Part shown: piece by piece, positions 1 through 9,870 of the stretch
How the letters are laid out: the number at the start of each line of letters is the position of its first letter
Numbering within the stretch: the stretch's first letter is position 1
Origin: JBKBUF01 sp046290815
GTDB lineage: Bacteria; Bacteroidota; Bacteroidia; Cytophagales; Cytophagaceae
DNA: 64,000 nucleotides
Reading direction: 5' to 3'
Assembly: GCA_046290815.1 (NCBI GenBank)
Contig: JBKBUF010000022.1
Location: forward strand, 1-64,000
Position numbers and translations under genes: made by a program
The notes under the pieces: model-generated
Databases searched by the model: none
Told to the model about the DNA's origin: nothing
What the model saw: only the letters and a program-made list of their open reading frames with translations

Positions 1-140
1 ATATTGCCAATCCTTTCAACCAGCAAAAAAAATCCAGCTATGAAGGAATTTTTAACATCACGTACCCCGTGATGTTTTTTTTTATTTAAAACAATATGTA
101 GTTGGTCGTAGGGATACATTCAGCCTGTTGAAAGGTTTAG

Positions 141-1783
141 CTCCAGGCAACATATATTGATGGTACTAATGTACTTGAAACGATTTTTGAAACAGCAACC
201 GGAATTGTCAGGATTCTAGATTGTTTTACTATTATCCCTGATGAGAAAAGGTATAAAACTCTTTTTCCTGAGCATGAAATTCTTAGAGTAATAGAATGCA
301 TTTTCGGTCAGGTGTTAATGAAATTGGTTTATTCGCCGCGACCATATTACGGTAGAGATATGCCTCAATTGGAAGACCGTAATAAATTCGGCATTCATTT
401 TTGTTGGAAAGATAATATATACACCCTTCTTACAACTCTGGAAAATGACCGAATAAAAATTTCAACTGATCGTAGTAGTGCATATGCTGAGTTTAAATTA
501 TTTGAAGAGGATAGGGTGTTGATTTCTTTTAGTTATTCTAGTAATTGTCCTGTTGTACTTCCTGAATTGAAACTAACCGGGATGCAGCGATTAGAAGATA
601 CTGTCAATTTTTGGAATAAGTGGATTGATCAATGTAAATACAAAGGTTTTTATGAAGAACATGTTAAGAGAAGTGCATTACTTCTTAAACTTTTGGCTCA
701 TGCTCCTTCCGGAGCTATTATTGCCGCTCCCACCACTTCTTTACCAGAGAAGATTGGAGGCGAAAGAAATTGGGATTATCGCTTCTGCTGGTTAAGAGAT
801 GCATCGTTGACAGTAGAGGTTTTGATTGAATTAGGATTTAAAGAGGAAGCGCATGCCTACATGGGCTGGATTATATATTCTACCAGGTTAACCCGTCCCA
901 AATTGCAAGTGGTTTATTCAGTGTATGGTCATACTTTTTTAAAAGAAAGATCCTTGGACTGGTTGACAGGATATAAAGAATCAACTCCTGTACGGATAGG
1001 AAACAAGGCAGATTATCAGTTTCAGTTGGACTTGTATGGAGAAGTTTTGCAGGCTGTTTATTCATATTCACAACTTATTGAAAAGTTTGATCGTGATACA
1101 AGGGAATTTATAGTTGGACTTGGCGAAGTTATTTGTAAGTTATGGGATAAACCGGATAATGGTATTTGGGAAATACGTTCTGCCAGAATACATCATACAC
1201 ATTCAAAAGCAATGGCATGGATTGGTCTTGATCGGATAATAAAGCTCGCACAAAAATATAATTGGAAAAATGCCCCTATAGAAAAATATAGAAAAGTTGC
1301 GAATAAGATTTATGAGGTAATTGAAAACTGCGGATACAACCAGGATTTGAAATCATATACAAGAGAATTAAATGGAATGACTGCAGATGCAAGCTTACTA
1401 ACACTCCCCATACTTGGATACATTGAATATAATGCTGAAAGAATGATTTCAACACGGGATTTTATTAATAGGGAATTATCTACAGGTAGTCTTCTTTACA
1501 GATATTATGGTGAAGAAGATGGCATCACTGGAGATGAAGGTTCATTTGGAATTTGTAATTTTTGGCTGGCTAAGAATTATGCATGGCAGGAAATATTAAA
1601 GCAGCAGTTGAAATATTTGAAACTATGTTAAAATATGCCGGTACTACAGGATTATTTTCAGAAGAAATAGATCCGGAAACGGGAGAACTTCTAGGAAATT
1701 ATCCTCAGGGATTTACTCATATTGGTTTAATAAGCGCAGCACTTTGTATTAATGAATCTTTGAAAGGAGAAGATGGAAAATGA
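141..1783 (+). pseudogene. GH15 glucoamylase/trehalase-like glycosidase, broken
   Basis: Family 15 glycosidases cleave alpha-glucosidic bonds through an (alpha/alpha)6 barrel. The reading frame from 141 carries family hallmarks: TNVLETIFETATG, FPEHEILRVIE, PRPYYGRDMP, and the barrel segment GGERNWDYRFCWLRDASLTVE. It has no start codon: TAG at 138-140 closes the frame, and the usual N-terminal part is missing. Around 1575-1590 the frame shifts: one frame ends KNYAWQEI, while the next carries the expected family C-terminus (MAGNIKAAVEIFETML, then EEIDPETGELLGNYPQGF). A translatable partial ORF starts at ATG 318 or earlier, but a functional enzyme is unlikely. Family assignment is firm from motifs; loss of function is inferred from the missing N-terminus plus the frameshift. 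Confidence 0.85.
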
Positions 1784-2251
1784 ATTTGGATAATTTAATA
1801 TTATGGGGATTTGCAGCTACCCTTATTCTTACAACTATAATGGCAATTTCCAGACCATTAGGTTTTACCAGAATAGACTTGCCATTCATTTTAGGAAGCA
1901 TGTTTACTTCAAACAGAAAATAATGCACCATGGATTGGTTTTATAGTTCATCTTTTAATAGGTTGGATTTTTGCATGTATTTATGGAGCTGCTTTTGAAA
2001 GCTCGGGATGGAAGACCTGGTGATTTGGAATATCAATCGGATTTGTCCATGGAGTATCAGTACTAACAGTAGGAGTGGAAGTATTAAGTTTTATTCATCC
2101 AAGAATGGCGACTCCATTTCAAGGCCCAACACCAACCAGACAGCTTGAACCTCCAGGCTTTTTGGCATTAAACTATGGAAAAGGAACGCCGCTGGTGTCT
2201 TTAATTTCGCATTTAATTTATGGAGGAATTTTAGGTTTTTTTTATTGGTAA
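1780..2251 (+). pseudogene. multi-TM conserved hypothetical membrane protein, broken
   Basis: The ATG at 1780 overlaps the end of the GH15 remnant (ATGA-type overlap), so the two were once an operon. The first frame (NLDNLILWGFAATLILTT..., ending near MFTSNRK) stops at about 1921. A second frame continues the same protein (NNAPWIGFIVHLLIGWIFA), is interrupted by TGA at 2021-2023 where a TGG Trp codon is expected (KTW-stop-FG), then runs through HPRMATPFQGPTPTRQLEPP to TAA at 2249-2251. At least one indel plus one nonsense change are therefore visible. It resembles a widespread unnamed membrane family carrying the GPTPTRQLEPPGFLALNYG signature; function unknown. Confidence 0.75.
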
Positions 2252-2422
2252 AACAGAAACTTGGCTAATTATGAATGTGTGTAAATATAAAAATAGCATT
2301 CGCCTTCTGTTATATTCATTTCCAAAATTATTTTTTAAACATATAATTTAAGTAGCTGTTTATCCGACTAAACTGAAACTTAAATTATTTAATCTTATTC
2401 TTTCAACCTTAAACAAACAAGA

Positions 2423-2986
2423 ATGAAGACAGCAACAGCAAATCAAGTTAACGGAGTAAATGTAGATCAATTACTTCAAACAATTGATGCGATTAAATCA
2501 GAACCAGAAATGGCAAAATTCCAGTTCAAGTCAAAAACAAAGTGGATTAAGGGTGCACATTGCCGTACGGAAATTAAGGAACTTTATGGGGCGAATTCTG
2601 AGGATAAATCCAGGACTAAACCTTTTGTACTGGAAGGGGATGAGCCTCCTGTTTTATTAGGGGAAAATAATGGGCCAAATGCTGTTGAAGCAATTTTGCA
2701 TGCTCTAGCTTCATGTCTTAGTGTCGGATTTATTTACAATGCTGCTGCACGTGGTATTAATGTAAAGTCTCTTGAATTTACCACGGAAGGAAACCTTGAT
2801 CTGCATGCATTTCTTGGTCTTTCTCAAAACAAACGGCCGGGGTATGAAAATATCATTATTCGATACAAAGTTGATGCAAATTCCAGTAAAGAGGAATTGG
2901 ATGAATTATGTAATTATGTGCAGAAAACTTCCCCTGTATTGGATATTATAAGAAATCCGGTACCTGTAAAAGTGGAAATGGTTTAG
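2423..2986 (+). CDS. OsmC family peroxiredoxin-like protein
   Basis: OsmC/Ohr proteins are cytoplasmic thiol peroxidases that reduce organic hydroperoxides using two cysteines. This 187-residue protein has the OsmC fold pattern: a first cysteine at about C47 (HCRTE) and a second at about C98 in the helix ILHALASCLSVGF, preceded by GPNAVEA. The long N-terminal helix and the DEPPVLLGENNGPNA segment match the long OsmC subgroup rather than Ohr. The gene stands alone, preceded by about 170 bp of AT-rich DNA after the decayed genes, and is probably monocistronic. Substrate is not deducible; many members of this subgroup are simply annotated OsmC family. Confidence 0.9.
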   Translation: MKTATANQVNGVNVDQLLQTIDAIKSEPEMAKFQFKSKTKWIKGAHCRTEIKELYGANSEDKSRTKPFVLEGDEPPVLLGENNGPNAVEAILHALASCLSVGFIYNAAARGINVKSLEFTTEGNLDLHAFLGLSQNKRPGYENIIIRYKVDANSSKEELDELCNYVQKTSPVLDIIRNPVPVKVEMV

Positions 2987-2993
2987 TGGTGGA

Positions 2994-3050
2994 CAAGGGA
3001 GGAATGAATAAATATAAGATAAGAAAATTTAATTTATATATTCCTCCTTG
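2994..3050. terminator. imperfect hairpin between convergent genes
   Basis: CAAGGGAGGAAT (2994-3005) pairs with ATTCCTCCTTG (3040-3050) with one bulged G; the loop is AT-rich. It lies exactly between the OsmC gene ending at 2986 and the minus-strand gene ending at 3064. No long T-tract follows, so a bidirectional terminator is only a plausible reading. Confidence 0.4.
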
Positions 3051-3063
3051 AACTTTCAGTTTA

Positions 3064-3465
3064 TTACTTCAATATCCGGTTTACTTCCAACATCAGGCTT
3101 GCCTGGGTCATCATAGCTTTTAGCTCCCATATTTCCGAAGTTGAAAAACAAAGGACAATGTTTTTTACAGGTGTTGCCATAAAAATATTTTTACCTGTCC
3201 TCGATTCAAAAATGAAGTCTTCAGGTTTTATCTTTTCAATATAATCTCTGAATATATTAAATTCCTCTTCCGGGAATTTAATTGCTATATTTTTATATAC
3301 AAGGTTAATGGTAGAGCAGCATGAACAGATTCCTATATAAGATTCATCTGTTTCACTTAATATCGTAAGGTCTTTAAAATGTTCCATGGTCGTTTTGGGT
3401 TTGTTTGATTGTAAACAGTTGAATATTAATTGGTTAAATAAATTTTTTCGTTCCCATGTGCTCAA
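3064..3465 (-). CDS. conserved hypothetical, Cys-pair protein (DUF6686-like)
   Basis: A 133-residue cytoplasmic protein without signal peptide. The core reads ICSCCSTINLVYKNIAIKFP, a CxCC cluster followed by a hydrophobic beta segment, then an EEFNIFRDYI helix. This resembles a small Bacteroidota family of unknown function (I recall DUF6686, not verified). The cysteines suggest a metal site, but only two or three are present in the monomer. An internal ATG giving MEHFKDLTIL (start near 3387) would match the usual shorter length of such proteins, so the annotated N-terminus may be too long. No operon partner. Confidence 0.6.
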   Translation of the reverse strand: MSTWERKNLFNQLIFNCLQSNKPKTTMEHFKDLTILSETDESYIGICSCCSTINLVYKNIAIKFPEEEFNIFRDYIEKIKPEDFIFESRTGKNIFMATPVKNIVLCFSTSEIWELKAMMTQASLMLEVNRILK

Positions 3466-3721
3466 AACTTTTATTTTTAATTAGACTAATTATAAATAAA
3501 TATGAGGCAATATTAGGCGTTATTTAGAATGATTCCAAATAGTAGTAGGAATTTATTATTGATTTTTTTCTGCCATAAAGCTGGCAGTAATAATTGAGCA
3601 GCTGATTTTCGATTACCTGAAAGTATAGTTGAAATTATTAATGGAAAGGTAAAGGCTCGTTGAGCACTGACAATTGAAGTAATGGGTACAACCCTGGTTA
3701 TGCATCAGTAATTACGGACAT

Positions 3722-3973
3722 TTATTCTCCCCATTCCATGTTACAAGGATTTTCAGTGGCCATTTTATATAATTCATTTTCCGGAATATGGTCTATGTGA
3801 TTTACCATATTATCATTCCAACATTTAACTAATGTAAACACTTCTTCTACTGCTTCTCTTTCCGGCAATTGTGAAGTAAGTATATTCAATGTGCCCACTA
3901 TATCGGATTTCCCCCCGAGCAATTTTATGGTTCTTGTTAATTCTTTATATAACTCTCTCTCTAGTTCTGTCAT
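3722..3973 (-). CDS. hypothetical protein, 83 aa
   Basis: A small acidic, probably all-helical cytoplasmic protein (starts MTELERELYKELTRTIKLL). No recognised motif, signal peptide or membrane segment. It is divergent from the histidine kinase at 4145 across a 171-bp AT-rich gap that could hold both promoters. Composition (Glu/Asn/Ile rich, no low-complexity runs) is compatible with a real gene, but there is no family evidence. Confidence 0.5.
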   Translation of the reverse strand: MTELERELYKELTRTIKLLGGKSDIVGTLNILTSQLPEREAVEEVFTLVKCWNDNMVNHIDHIPENELYKMATENPCNMEWGE

Positions 3974-4144
3974 AATCGTTTCTTTATCTTTTAACCTCCA
4001 TTATAATTGATTCCGTTCCTTTAATAATTGATTTATGTCAATTTTAAATTTGATCCATTTTGTTACATATATTTATTCCTTGAAAAATTTGATGCTCATT
4101 AAACAAATCGACTTTTATCCATTTATTTATTCTAATATCATAAT

Positions 4145-5938
4145 ATGAAAATAAGAAACCAGCTTATAATCTTTTCAATATTATCCGGCTTATTGCCAAT
4201 ATTAATATTTTCCATTTTCTTTTATATTAATACAAGGAAATTATTAATTAATTCAATTAATCACCATTTGGAATCTGTTGCTGCTTTGTATGTAGAAAGA
4301 ATAAATACACTTATTAGGAACAATTATGAAAGGCTGGCTCTGATAACTTCAAGGCCTATCCTTTTAAGGCAGATTGAAGAATATTTTAATGGAAATATTA
4401 ATAACAAGGCCATTATTACTCATTCTCTAAATGATACAAAAGATTCCACAAATACCATTCATGATTTGTATATTTTGACAAAACAAGGGAAGGTAGTTTT
4501 AAGTACAGATTCATCTAAATTGAACTTTGATTATTCCTTCCTACCGGGATTTCAGGAATCCCTTAACGGCCAGATGTGTGTAGATGGTGTCCATCTTTCT
4601 GAAAGTGACAGTCTGGAATTTTTTCTTATGGCGCCATTAATTAGGAAAAGTCAAGTCTTTGCTATTTTATTGGTCAGAACAAATGGTGAAAATTTTGAAC
4701 GTGCACTAAAAGATTACACCGGCTTAGGGGAAACAGGTGAAACTACACTTGTAAAACGAATAGAAGGAGGAGGGGTTGTTTTTATTACCTCTCTTCGATT
4801 TGATTCATTGGCTACTTTGAAACGAACCTTGCCAAATGATCCTAACTATGCAGCAATCAGAGCAATTAATAATATTGAGGGTATTCAAAAAGATGTTTTA
4901 GATTACAGAGGAATAAAGGTGTTGGCAGTTACCAGGTATATTCCTCAGACCGGGTGGGGAATTGTAACTAAAATGGATAAATCAGAAGCACTGGCTCCCA
5001 TTTATAAACTGGAAATATTCGTTATTTCTATTTCTCTTATTGGAGCATTGTTGCTGGCGTATTTGTCATACACTTTTGGAAGCTATATATCAAGGCCAAT
5101 TTTATTTCTTTCCGGCTTTGCCGAACAACTAAAATACGGGAAGTTTTCACATAGGGTGTCAGGATTGCCTTCTAATGAAATAGGTGTTATGGGTAATACT
5201 TTTAATTCACTGGCTAAATCTTTGGAAGATTCAAATGCTGAAATTAATAAAACCTTAAATCAATTAAAGAAATCAAATAAGTCCTTAAATGATTTTGCAT
5301 ACACAGTTACCCACGATCTTAAATCTCCTTTAGTAACAGTAGAAGGATTAATAAATATTATCGATAAGGAAAAGTTAAAGGAATCAGATGCGCAATCTTT
5401 CCAGATATGTCAAATGATATTGGAAAAAGTATTATTTATGAAAGAAATGGTACAGAAGGTATTAGATTATGCCAAAGCAGGAAGTTCAGAAGCATTAGAA
5501 AAAATTTCTATTTCCACTCATGAATTGGTGAAGGAAGTAATTTCCAATCTTAATGTGCCTCCTAAAATTGAAATTAAATTTTCATCTTCTTTGCCAATGA
5601 TCATTTATCCTAAAATTCCATTAATGCAGGTTTTTCAAAACCTGATAAGCAATTCTATAAAATATATGGATAAGGAAAAAGGGATTATTAGCATCGAATG
5701 TCTGGATAAAGGTGATAATTGGGAACTTTCTGTATCTGATAATGGGCCGGGGATTGATGAAAATGATTTTGATAAAATTTTTATGATGTTGAAAAAGGTT
5801 ACCAGAGAAGGGGTAGAGGGATCAGGAATTGGTCTTTCTACTGTAAAAAAAATAATTACTGAAAATGGAGGGGAAATTTGGGTTGAGTCTGAGTTGGGCA
5901 AAGGCGCTAAATTTTATTTTACTATAATGAAAGCCTGA
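4145..5938 (+). CDS. membrane sensor histidine kinase (Cache-HAMP-HisKA-HATPase)
   Basis: A 597-residue inner-membrane kinase that senses an extracytoplasmic signal and autophosphorylates. Order: TM1 (about 7-29), a periplasmic double-Cache-like region (about 35-285, with TNTIHDLYILTKQGKVVLST), TM2 (about 286-308), HAMP (about 310-362), a HisKA dimerisation domain with H-box FAYTVTHDLKSPL (phospho-acceptor His about 390), then HATPase_c with N-box (FQNLISNSIKYM), G1 (VSDNGPGID) and G2 (GSGIGLSTVKK). All catalytic boxes are intact. No response regulator is adjacent, so it is an orphan kinase. The periplasmic ligand cannot be predicted. Confidence 0.93.
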   Translation: MKIRNQLIIFSILSGLLPILIFSIFFYINTRKLLINSINHHLESVAALYVERINTLIRNNYERLALITSRPILLRQIEEYFNGNINNKAIITHSLNDTKDSTNTIHDLYILTKQGKVVLSTDSSKLNFDYSFLPGFQESLNGQMCVDGVHLSESDSLEFFLMAPLIRKSQVFAILLVRTNGENFERALKDYTGLGETGETTLVKRIEGGGVVFITSLRFDSLATLKRTLPNDPNYAAIRAINNIEGIQKDVLDYRGIKVLAVTRYIPQTGWGIVTKMDKSEALAPIYKLEIFVISISLIGALLLAYLSYTFGSYISRPILFLSGFAEQLKYGKFSHRVSGLPSNEIGVMGNTFNSLAKSLEDSNAEINKTLNQLKKSNKSLNDFAYTVTHDLKSPLVTVEGLINIIDKEKLKESDAQSFQICQMILEKVLFMKEMVQKVLDYAKAGSSEALEKISISTHELVKEVISNLNVPPKIEIKFSSSLPMIIYPKIPLMQVFQNLISNSIKYMDKEKGIISIECLDKGDNWELSVSDNGPGIDENDFDKIFMMLKKVTREGVEGSGIGLSTVKKIITENGGEIWVESELGKGAKFYFTIMKA

Positions 5939-5959
5939 TTAATTCTTTTGAATTAATCA
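5936..5959. terminator. hairpin overlapping kinase stop codon
   Basis: Perfect 10-bp inverted repeat TGATTAATTC (5936-5945) / GAATTAATCA (5950-5959) with a TTTT loop. The TGA stop of the kinase forms the base of the stem. The convergent aldolase gene ends at 6018. No T-tract follows, so terminator function is tentative. Confidence 0.35.
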
Positions 5960-6017
5960 ATGCATTGAGAATAGTAATATAGAATTTCAATAATAATGAT
6001 TTTAAGTTTAGAACCTT

Positions 6018-7085
6018 TCATGCCACAGTAATCCTTTTATCCAAATATACATCCTGAATAAGGTTTAGTAATTTTATTCCTTCTTTCATCGGTCGCTGAA
6101 ATGCTTTTCTTCCTGATATTAATCCTGCTCCTCCACCTCTTTTGTTGATTACTGCTGTTCTGACTGCTTCTGCAAAATCATTGCTGCCAGAAGCTCCTCC
6201 TGAATTTATCAGACTTACTTTTCCCATAAAACAATTTGCCACCTGATAGCGAACCAGATCTATAGGATGGTCGGTCGTTAATTCCGTATAAACTCTTTTA
6301 TCCGTTTTTCCATATGGATTTTCTGCAGAAGCAATCGCGTTATATCCACCGTTGTTTTCAGGAAGCTTTTGCTTGATAATATCAGCCTTGATTGTTACCC
6401 CCAAATGATTGGCCTGCCCTGTTAGATCAGCTGAGGTATGGTAATCTTTTTCTTTTACTTTAAAAGCATTATTTCTAAGGTAACACCAAAGAATTGTTGC
6501 CATTCCCATTTCATGAGCCATTTCAAAAGCTTTTGCTACTTCGACAATTTGCCTTCCTGATTCCTCTGATCCAAAATATATTGTTGCGCCTACAGCCACA
6601 GCCCCCATTTCTCTGGCACCCTTTATTGTACCAAACATAATCTGGTCAAACTTATTGGGATAGGAAAGAAATTCGTTGTGATTTATTTTAACTATAAAGG
6701 GAATTTTGTGTGCATACTTCCTTGCAACTGATGATAATACACCATAAGTGGAGGCTACTCCATTGCAACCTCCTTCAATTGCTAGTCTGACAATGTTTTC
6801 CGGATCAAAGTATTGCGGATTGGGAGCGAAGGATGCCCCTGCAGAGTGTTCTACTCCCTGATCTATTGGCAATATTGAAAGGTAACCCGATCCTGCGAGT
6901 CTTCCATGATAAAACAAACTTTGTAAACTTCTCAATACAGGTACAGACCGGTCTGAATTCATCCAAACCTGATCAATAAAATTCCCGGAAGGAAGTGCAA
7001 GCGTGTTTTTGTTAATTTTCCCGCACCTGTGTTCAAGTAAGTATTTGGTTTCATTTCCGAGAAACTGTTCTATTTTTTCAATCAT
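6018..7085 (-). CDS. fbaB: class I fructose-bisphosphate aldolase (DhnA/FbaB type)
   Basis: Cleaves fructose 1,6-bisphosphate to dihydroxyacetone phosphate and glyceraldehyde 3-phosphate through a Schiff-base lysine, metal-independent. The 355-residue length and the motifs ILPIDQGVEHSAG, the segment ATILWCYLRNN, the lysine-bearing strand GVTIKADIIKQKLP (residues about 230-242, expected Schiff-base region), and the phosphate-binding SGGASG fit the archaeal-type class I aldolase found in many bacteria. It has an N-terminal extension of about 60 residues typical of the bacterial long form. Monocistronic, convergent with the kinase. Role in glycolysis or gluconeogenesis is inferred from the family. 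Confidence 0.92.
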   Translation of the reverse strand: MIEKIEQFLGNETKYLLEHRCGKINKNTLALPSGNFIDQVWMNSDRSVPVLRSLQSLFYHGRLAGSGYLSILPIDQGVEHSAGASFAPNPQYFDPENIVRLAIEGGCNGVASTYGVLSSVARKYAHKIPFIVKINHNEFLSYPNKFDQIMFGTIKGAREMGAVAVGATIYFGSEESGRQIVEVAKAFEMAHEMGMATILWCYLRNNAFKVKEKDYHTSADLTGQANHLGVTIKADIIKQKLPENNGGYNAIASAENPYGKTDKRVYTELTTDHPIDLVRYQVANCFMGKVSLINSGGASGSNDFAEAVRTAVINKRGGGAGLISGRKAFQRPMKEGIKLLNLIQDVYLDKRITVA

Positions 7086-7238
7086 AGTTGGAAAAGGAGT
7101 ATATATTAATAAATAATAACAGCTATTACCCCTATGTGTTTACTATAATTTCCCTTTAAAAATAAATTTAAAACCAGTAAAAGTTGTTTTTATATACAGG
7201 GTAGGTGAGAAGGATGAAAGAAAACGATCAAACTTTTT

Positions 7239-7973
7239 ATGGAAGAGAAATTAAGTGAAAAAAGTAAAGCTTTCTATGTCGAAGCCATTCAGCTTTTACA
7301 AAAAGCAGATTTATCTTTTATGATCGGAGGAGCATTAGCATTAGGGGAACACGCCAATGTTTTCCGTGATACAAAAGATCTTGATATATTCTGCAAGCCT
7401 GAAGATTATCCCCGGATCATTAAAGAGTGTATTAACCATGGGTTTAAGGTTGAAGTAACCGATGCACGTTGGCTGGCTAAAGTTTTTAAAGAAGATTATT
7501 TTATAGATATTGTATTTGGCAGCGCCAATAATCAATTTAGGATTACTCAGTCCTGGTTTGAACGAAGTATAGATAGTAAATTATTTGGCCAATCGGTAAA
7601 GTTGTTAAGTGCTGAAGATTTAATCGGAAGCAAGCTTTACGTACAAGCCAGAGAAAGATTTGATGCTGCTGATATTAATCATGTAATATTAAAGAAAGGA
7701 AAAAATCTGGATTGGAAACTTATTATAAATAACCTGGATATCAACTGGCCTCTGCTTTTTTCTCAAATTATTAATTTTATTTATGTATATCCGGGAGAAA
7801 GAGACAATATACCTAAGTGGCTAATAGAAGAATTAATCTCAAGATTAAATAATTTGTTTGAAGTTCCAGTAAGCAAAATGAAAGTTTGTAATGGACCGTT
7901 GCTTGATCATTTTCTTTATGAAGTGGATATAAGAGAGTGGGGATATAAGATCGCAACAATTGGCAATCTTTAA
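7239..7973 (+). CDS. nucleotidyltransferase-fold protein
   Basis: 244 residues with a polymerase-beta-type NTase signature near the N-terminus: FMIGGALALGEH (Gly-Gly motif at about 29-31) followed by RDTKDLDIF (metal-binding Asp 47 and 49), then DIVFG (possible third carboxylate). The family includes aminoglycoside-type and AbiEii-like nucleotidyltransferases as well as many stand-alone proteins of unknown substrate. There is no HepT or AbiEi-type partner next to it; neighbours are an aldolase and a lipoprotein. It is cytoplasmic, with no signal peptide. Enzymatic activity is plausible since the acidic triad looks intact; substrate unknown. Confidence 0.75.
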   Translation: MEEKLSEKSKAFYVEAIQLLQKADLSFMIGGALALGEHANVFRDTKDLDIFCKPEDYPRIIKECINHGFKVEVTDARWLAKVFKEDYFIDIVFGSANNQFRITQSWFERSIDSKLFGQSVKLLSAEDLIGSKLYVQARERFDAADINHVILKKGKNLDWKLIINNLDINWPLLFSQIINFIYVYPGERDNIPKWLIEELISRLNNLFEVPVSKMKVCNGPLLDHFLYEVDIREWGYKIATIGNL

Positions 7974-8065
7974 CATTTATTCTATTGGTTCTGCCCGGTA
8001 ATTACCTTATAATTTTTTTTAGCGGTAATTAATTAACCTTTTGCTTCTAGGCTTGTTACAAATTC

Positions 8066-8785
8066 ATGAAGAATTTGTATGTACTTATTTGTTTTTTAAT
8101 TTTCATATTTCTTGTATCCTGCCAAAATATTAAAAGAGCTCCGAAAAATGAGTTATTGGATGGAATTTATCATTCGTCAATTAAAAAACAGGGAAGGCAT
8201 AGAGTATATGTGGAAGTACATGGAGATACTATAGAAGCATTTAATGCAAGTAAAAAAGGCGGTGAATATGTTGTTCTTAGAAATCAGCCTATAAAAAGTT
8301 TTCCTGCCTCCACAGATGATAAAAGCGCAACTTCTGAATACATGTTATATAAACCCTCCTTTGATATTGGTATAGTATCCGTACCTGTAAAATTTCGTCC
8401 ATCTGTTAGTGGGTTTCCTGCTCAACTTAATTCTGAAGTAAATGCAGCAATTTATTTGGGTTCCCGGTTTGATCTATTCAAGATACACTACCATCAAACT
8501 CCGATAAGGATAGCAGAAAGAGATATAAATCATCTTGGATTTAGTGTTGGAATCTTTGGTGGAATAGGGTCTACCTTTATGAATCCTTGGGTAACAAACT
8601 ATTCAATTGACTCAGAGTACGACGGAATAGTAATTATAAAAGGAATATCCGGAGTAATTGCGTTTAATAATTTTTCTGCCGGTGTTGCTGTAGGAACAGA
8701 TTTCTTAACTGATAAAAACAGACAGCATTGGATATATCAGGAAAAATTATGGCTTGGACTATTATTAGGAATAAATATTAACTAA
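8066..8785 (+). CDS. predicted lipoprotein of unknown function
   Basis: 239 residues with a lipoprotein signal ending in FLVSC (Cys about 19). The mature part is beta-rich; a segment FRPSVSGFPAQLNSEVNAAIYLGSRFDLFKIHY and the glycine-rich GFSVGIFGGIGSTFMNPW resemble short beta-barrel or OM-associated strands. Not recognised as a named family. Located between a nucleotidyltransferase-like gene and a DUF2267 gene, with its own gap upstream (93 bp), so probably single. Confidence 0.65.
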   Translation: MKNLYVLICFLIFIFLVSCQNIKRAPKNELLDGIYHSSIKKQGRHRVYVEVHGDTIEAFNASKKGGEYVVLRNQPIKSFPASTDDKSATSEYMLYKPSFDIGIVSVPVKFRPSVSGFPAQLNSEVNAAIYLGSRFDLFKIHYHQTPIRIAERDINHLGFSVGIFGGIGSTFMNPWVTNYSIDSEYDGIVIIKGISGVIAFNNFSAGVAVGTDFLTDKNRQHWIYQEKLWLGLLLGININ

Positions 8786-8954
8786 AGTTATTAAGACTTG
8801 AATTATTGCCAGATTAAAAATAATGACCTCTCTGGACTCTCTGAAAAGTATAATAATGTATTTATTAATAACTACCACTAATCAGAACCAATCATTTCTG
8901 TGATTGTTGACTATTTAAGGAAGAAAGAAGTAGTGATTTACGGAGGAATCAAGT

Positions 8955-9392
8955 ATGTTGTTTAATTATCAGGAACATATACAGAAAGCACAGGAGTTCT
9001 TAATGGAAGTTGCTGTGGAATTGGGAATGCCGGATGACCATGCTCATGCAGGAAGGGTGTTGGCTGCAGTGTTGCATGGATTAAGAGATGTGATAACTCC
9101 ACAAGAGTCATTACACCTTATTTCTCAGCTTCCCTTATACATCCAGGGTGTTTATGTACATGGCTGGCATATTCCGGAAAAGCCCAAAAGGTTGAAAACC
9201 TTAAATGATTTCTTGATGAATATAAAGGAACAGGCGAGGTTGACGGCAGGAAGGGATTTCGGTGACATCGATAATACCCAGAAGGAAGTAGAAGCTGTGT
9301 TTAGAGTTATTGCAAGACATGTTTCGGAAGGTGAGATAAAAGATGTAAAAGCGCAGTTACCGGAAGAAATTGCGAATCTTATAGAAGTATAA
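8955..9392 (+). CDS. DUF2267 domain protein
   Basis: 145 residues covering one complete DUF2267 unit: an N-terminal helix, then HAGRVLAAVLHGLRDVITPQESLHLISQLP, the variable loop with HGWHIP, DFGDIDN and a C-terminal helix ending VKAQLPEEIANLI. Such proteins are small cytoplasmic helical proteins, often near stress genes; biochemical function is unknown. A GGAGGA sequence sits about 8 nt upstream of the ATG, an unusually good Shine-Dalgarno for this phylum. Probably monocistronic. Confidence 0.88.
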   Translation: MLFNYQEHIQKAQEFLMEVAVELGMPDDHAHAGRVLAAVLHGLRDVITPQESLHLISQLPLYIQGVYVHGWHIPEKPKRLKTLNDFLMNIKEQARLTAGRDFGDIDNTQKEVEAVFRVIARHVSEGEIKDVKAQLPEEIANLIEV

Positions 9393-9515
9393 TTTAAATT
9401 GTTACAGGGGAAAATATGAATTTTTCCCTTGTAACTTGTTTTCTGTGGACTGAACTGCTGATCGTTAGACATCGTTTTTATCTTAAAGATTGACGTTTAA
9501 TTGAAAGGGTAATTT

Positions 9516-9851
9516 ATGAGAAAGGGCACGTTAATATTTTATAGTTTATTTCTTATAAGTTTATTCTCTTGCAAAAGAGATAATGTAAATTCTGTAGGTG
9601 CCGGATATATCTCACCGGAAGCTTCTATGTATATAAAAGATAGAAAGATGGAGGATTTTTCTACATCAAGATCTAACTCTCATGGGTCTGTCGGTCCCGG
9701 AACAGGTAGTAGCTATTCTTCCGGTTCATATAGACAATCAGCTATTGAACAAACAAATGATTACGGGGAAGATTCAATCAGTTCCACTATAACAAATCCT
9801 CAAAGAGGTGATCTGGCTGCTGATACAGTAGATACAGGTAAATCATGGTAA
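9516..9851 (+). CDS. small lipoprotein, Ser/Gly-rich
   Basis: 111 residues; signal peptide followed by SLFSCKR with the lipidated Cys at about 19. The mature region is low-complexity and rich in Ser, Gly and Tyr (GPGTGSSYSSGSYRQS), so probably disordered. No family recognised. It lies 19 bp upstream of the HMA-like gene and may be co-transcribed with it. Confidence 0.6.
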   Translation: MRKGTLIFYSLFLISLFSCKRDNVNSVGAGYISPEASMYIKDRKMEDFSTSRSNSHGSVGPGTGSSYSSGSYRQSAIEQTNDYGEDSISSTITNPQRGDLAADTVDTGKSW

Positions 9852-9870
9852 TAAAAACAGAATTATAAAT

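Noticed and set aside
3601..3708. Coding-like remnant between 3465 and 3722 (ADFRLPESIVEIINGKVKAR, stop, ALTIEVMGTTLVMHQ)
   Set aside because: Only 20 and 15 codons, no family recognised; may be chance in AT-rich DNA.
7239..7973. MntA antitoxin partner for the HepT-like gene
   Set aside because: It has an NTase fold but is 41 kb away, longer than MntA and not linked, so no toxin-antitoxin pair is claimed.
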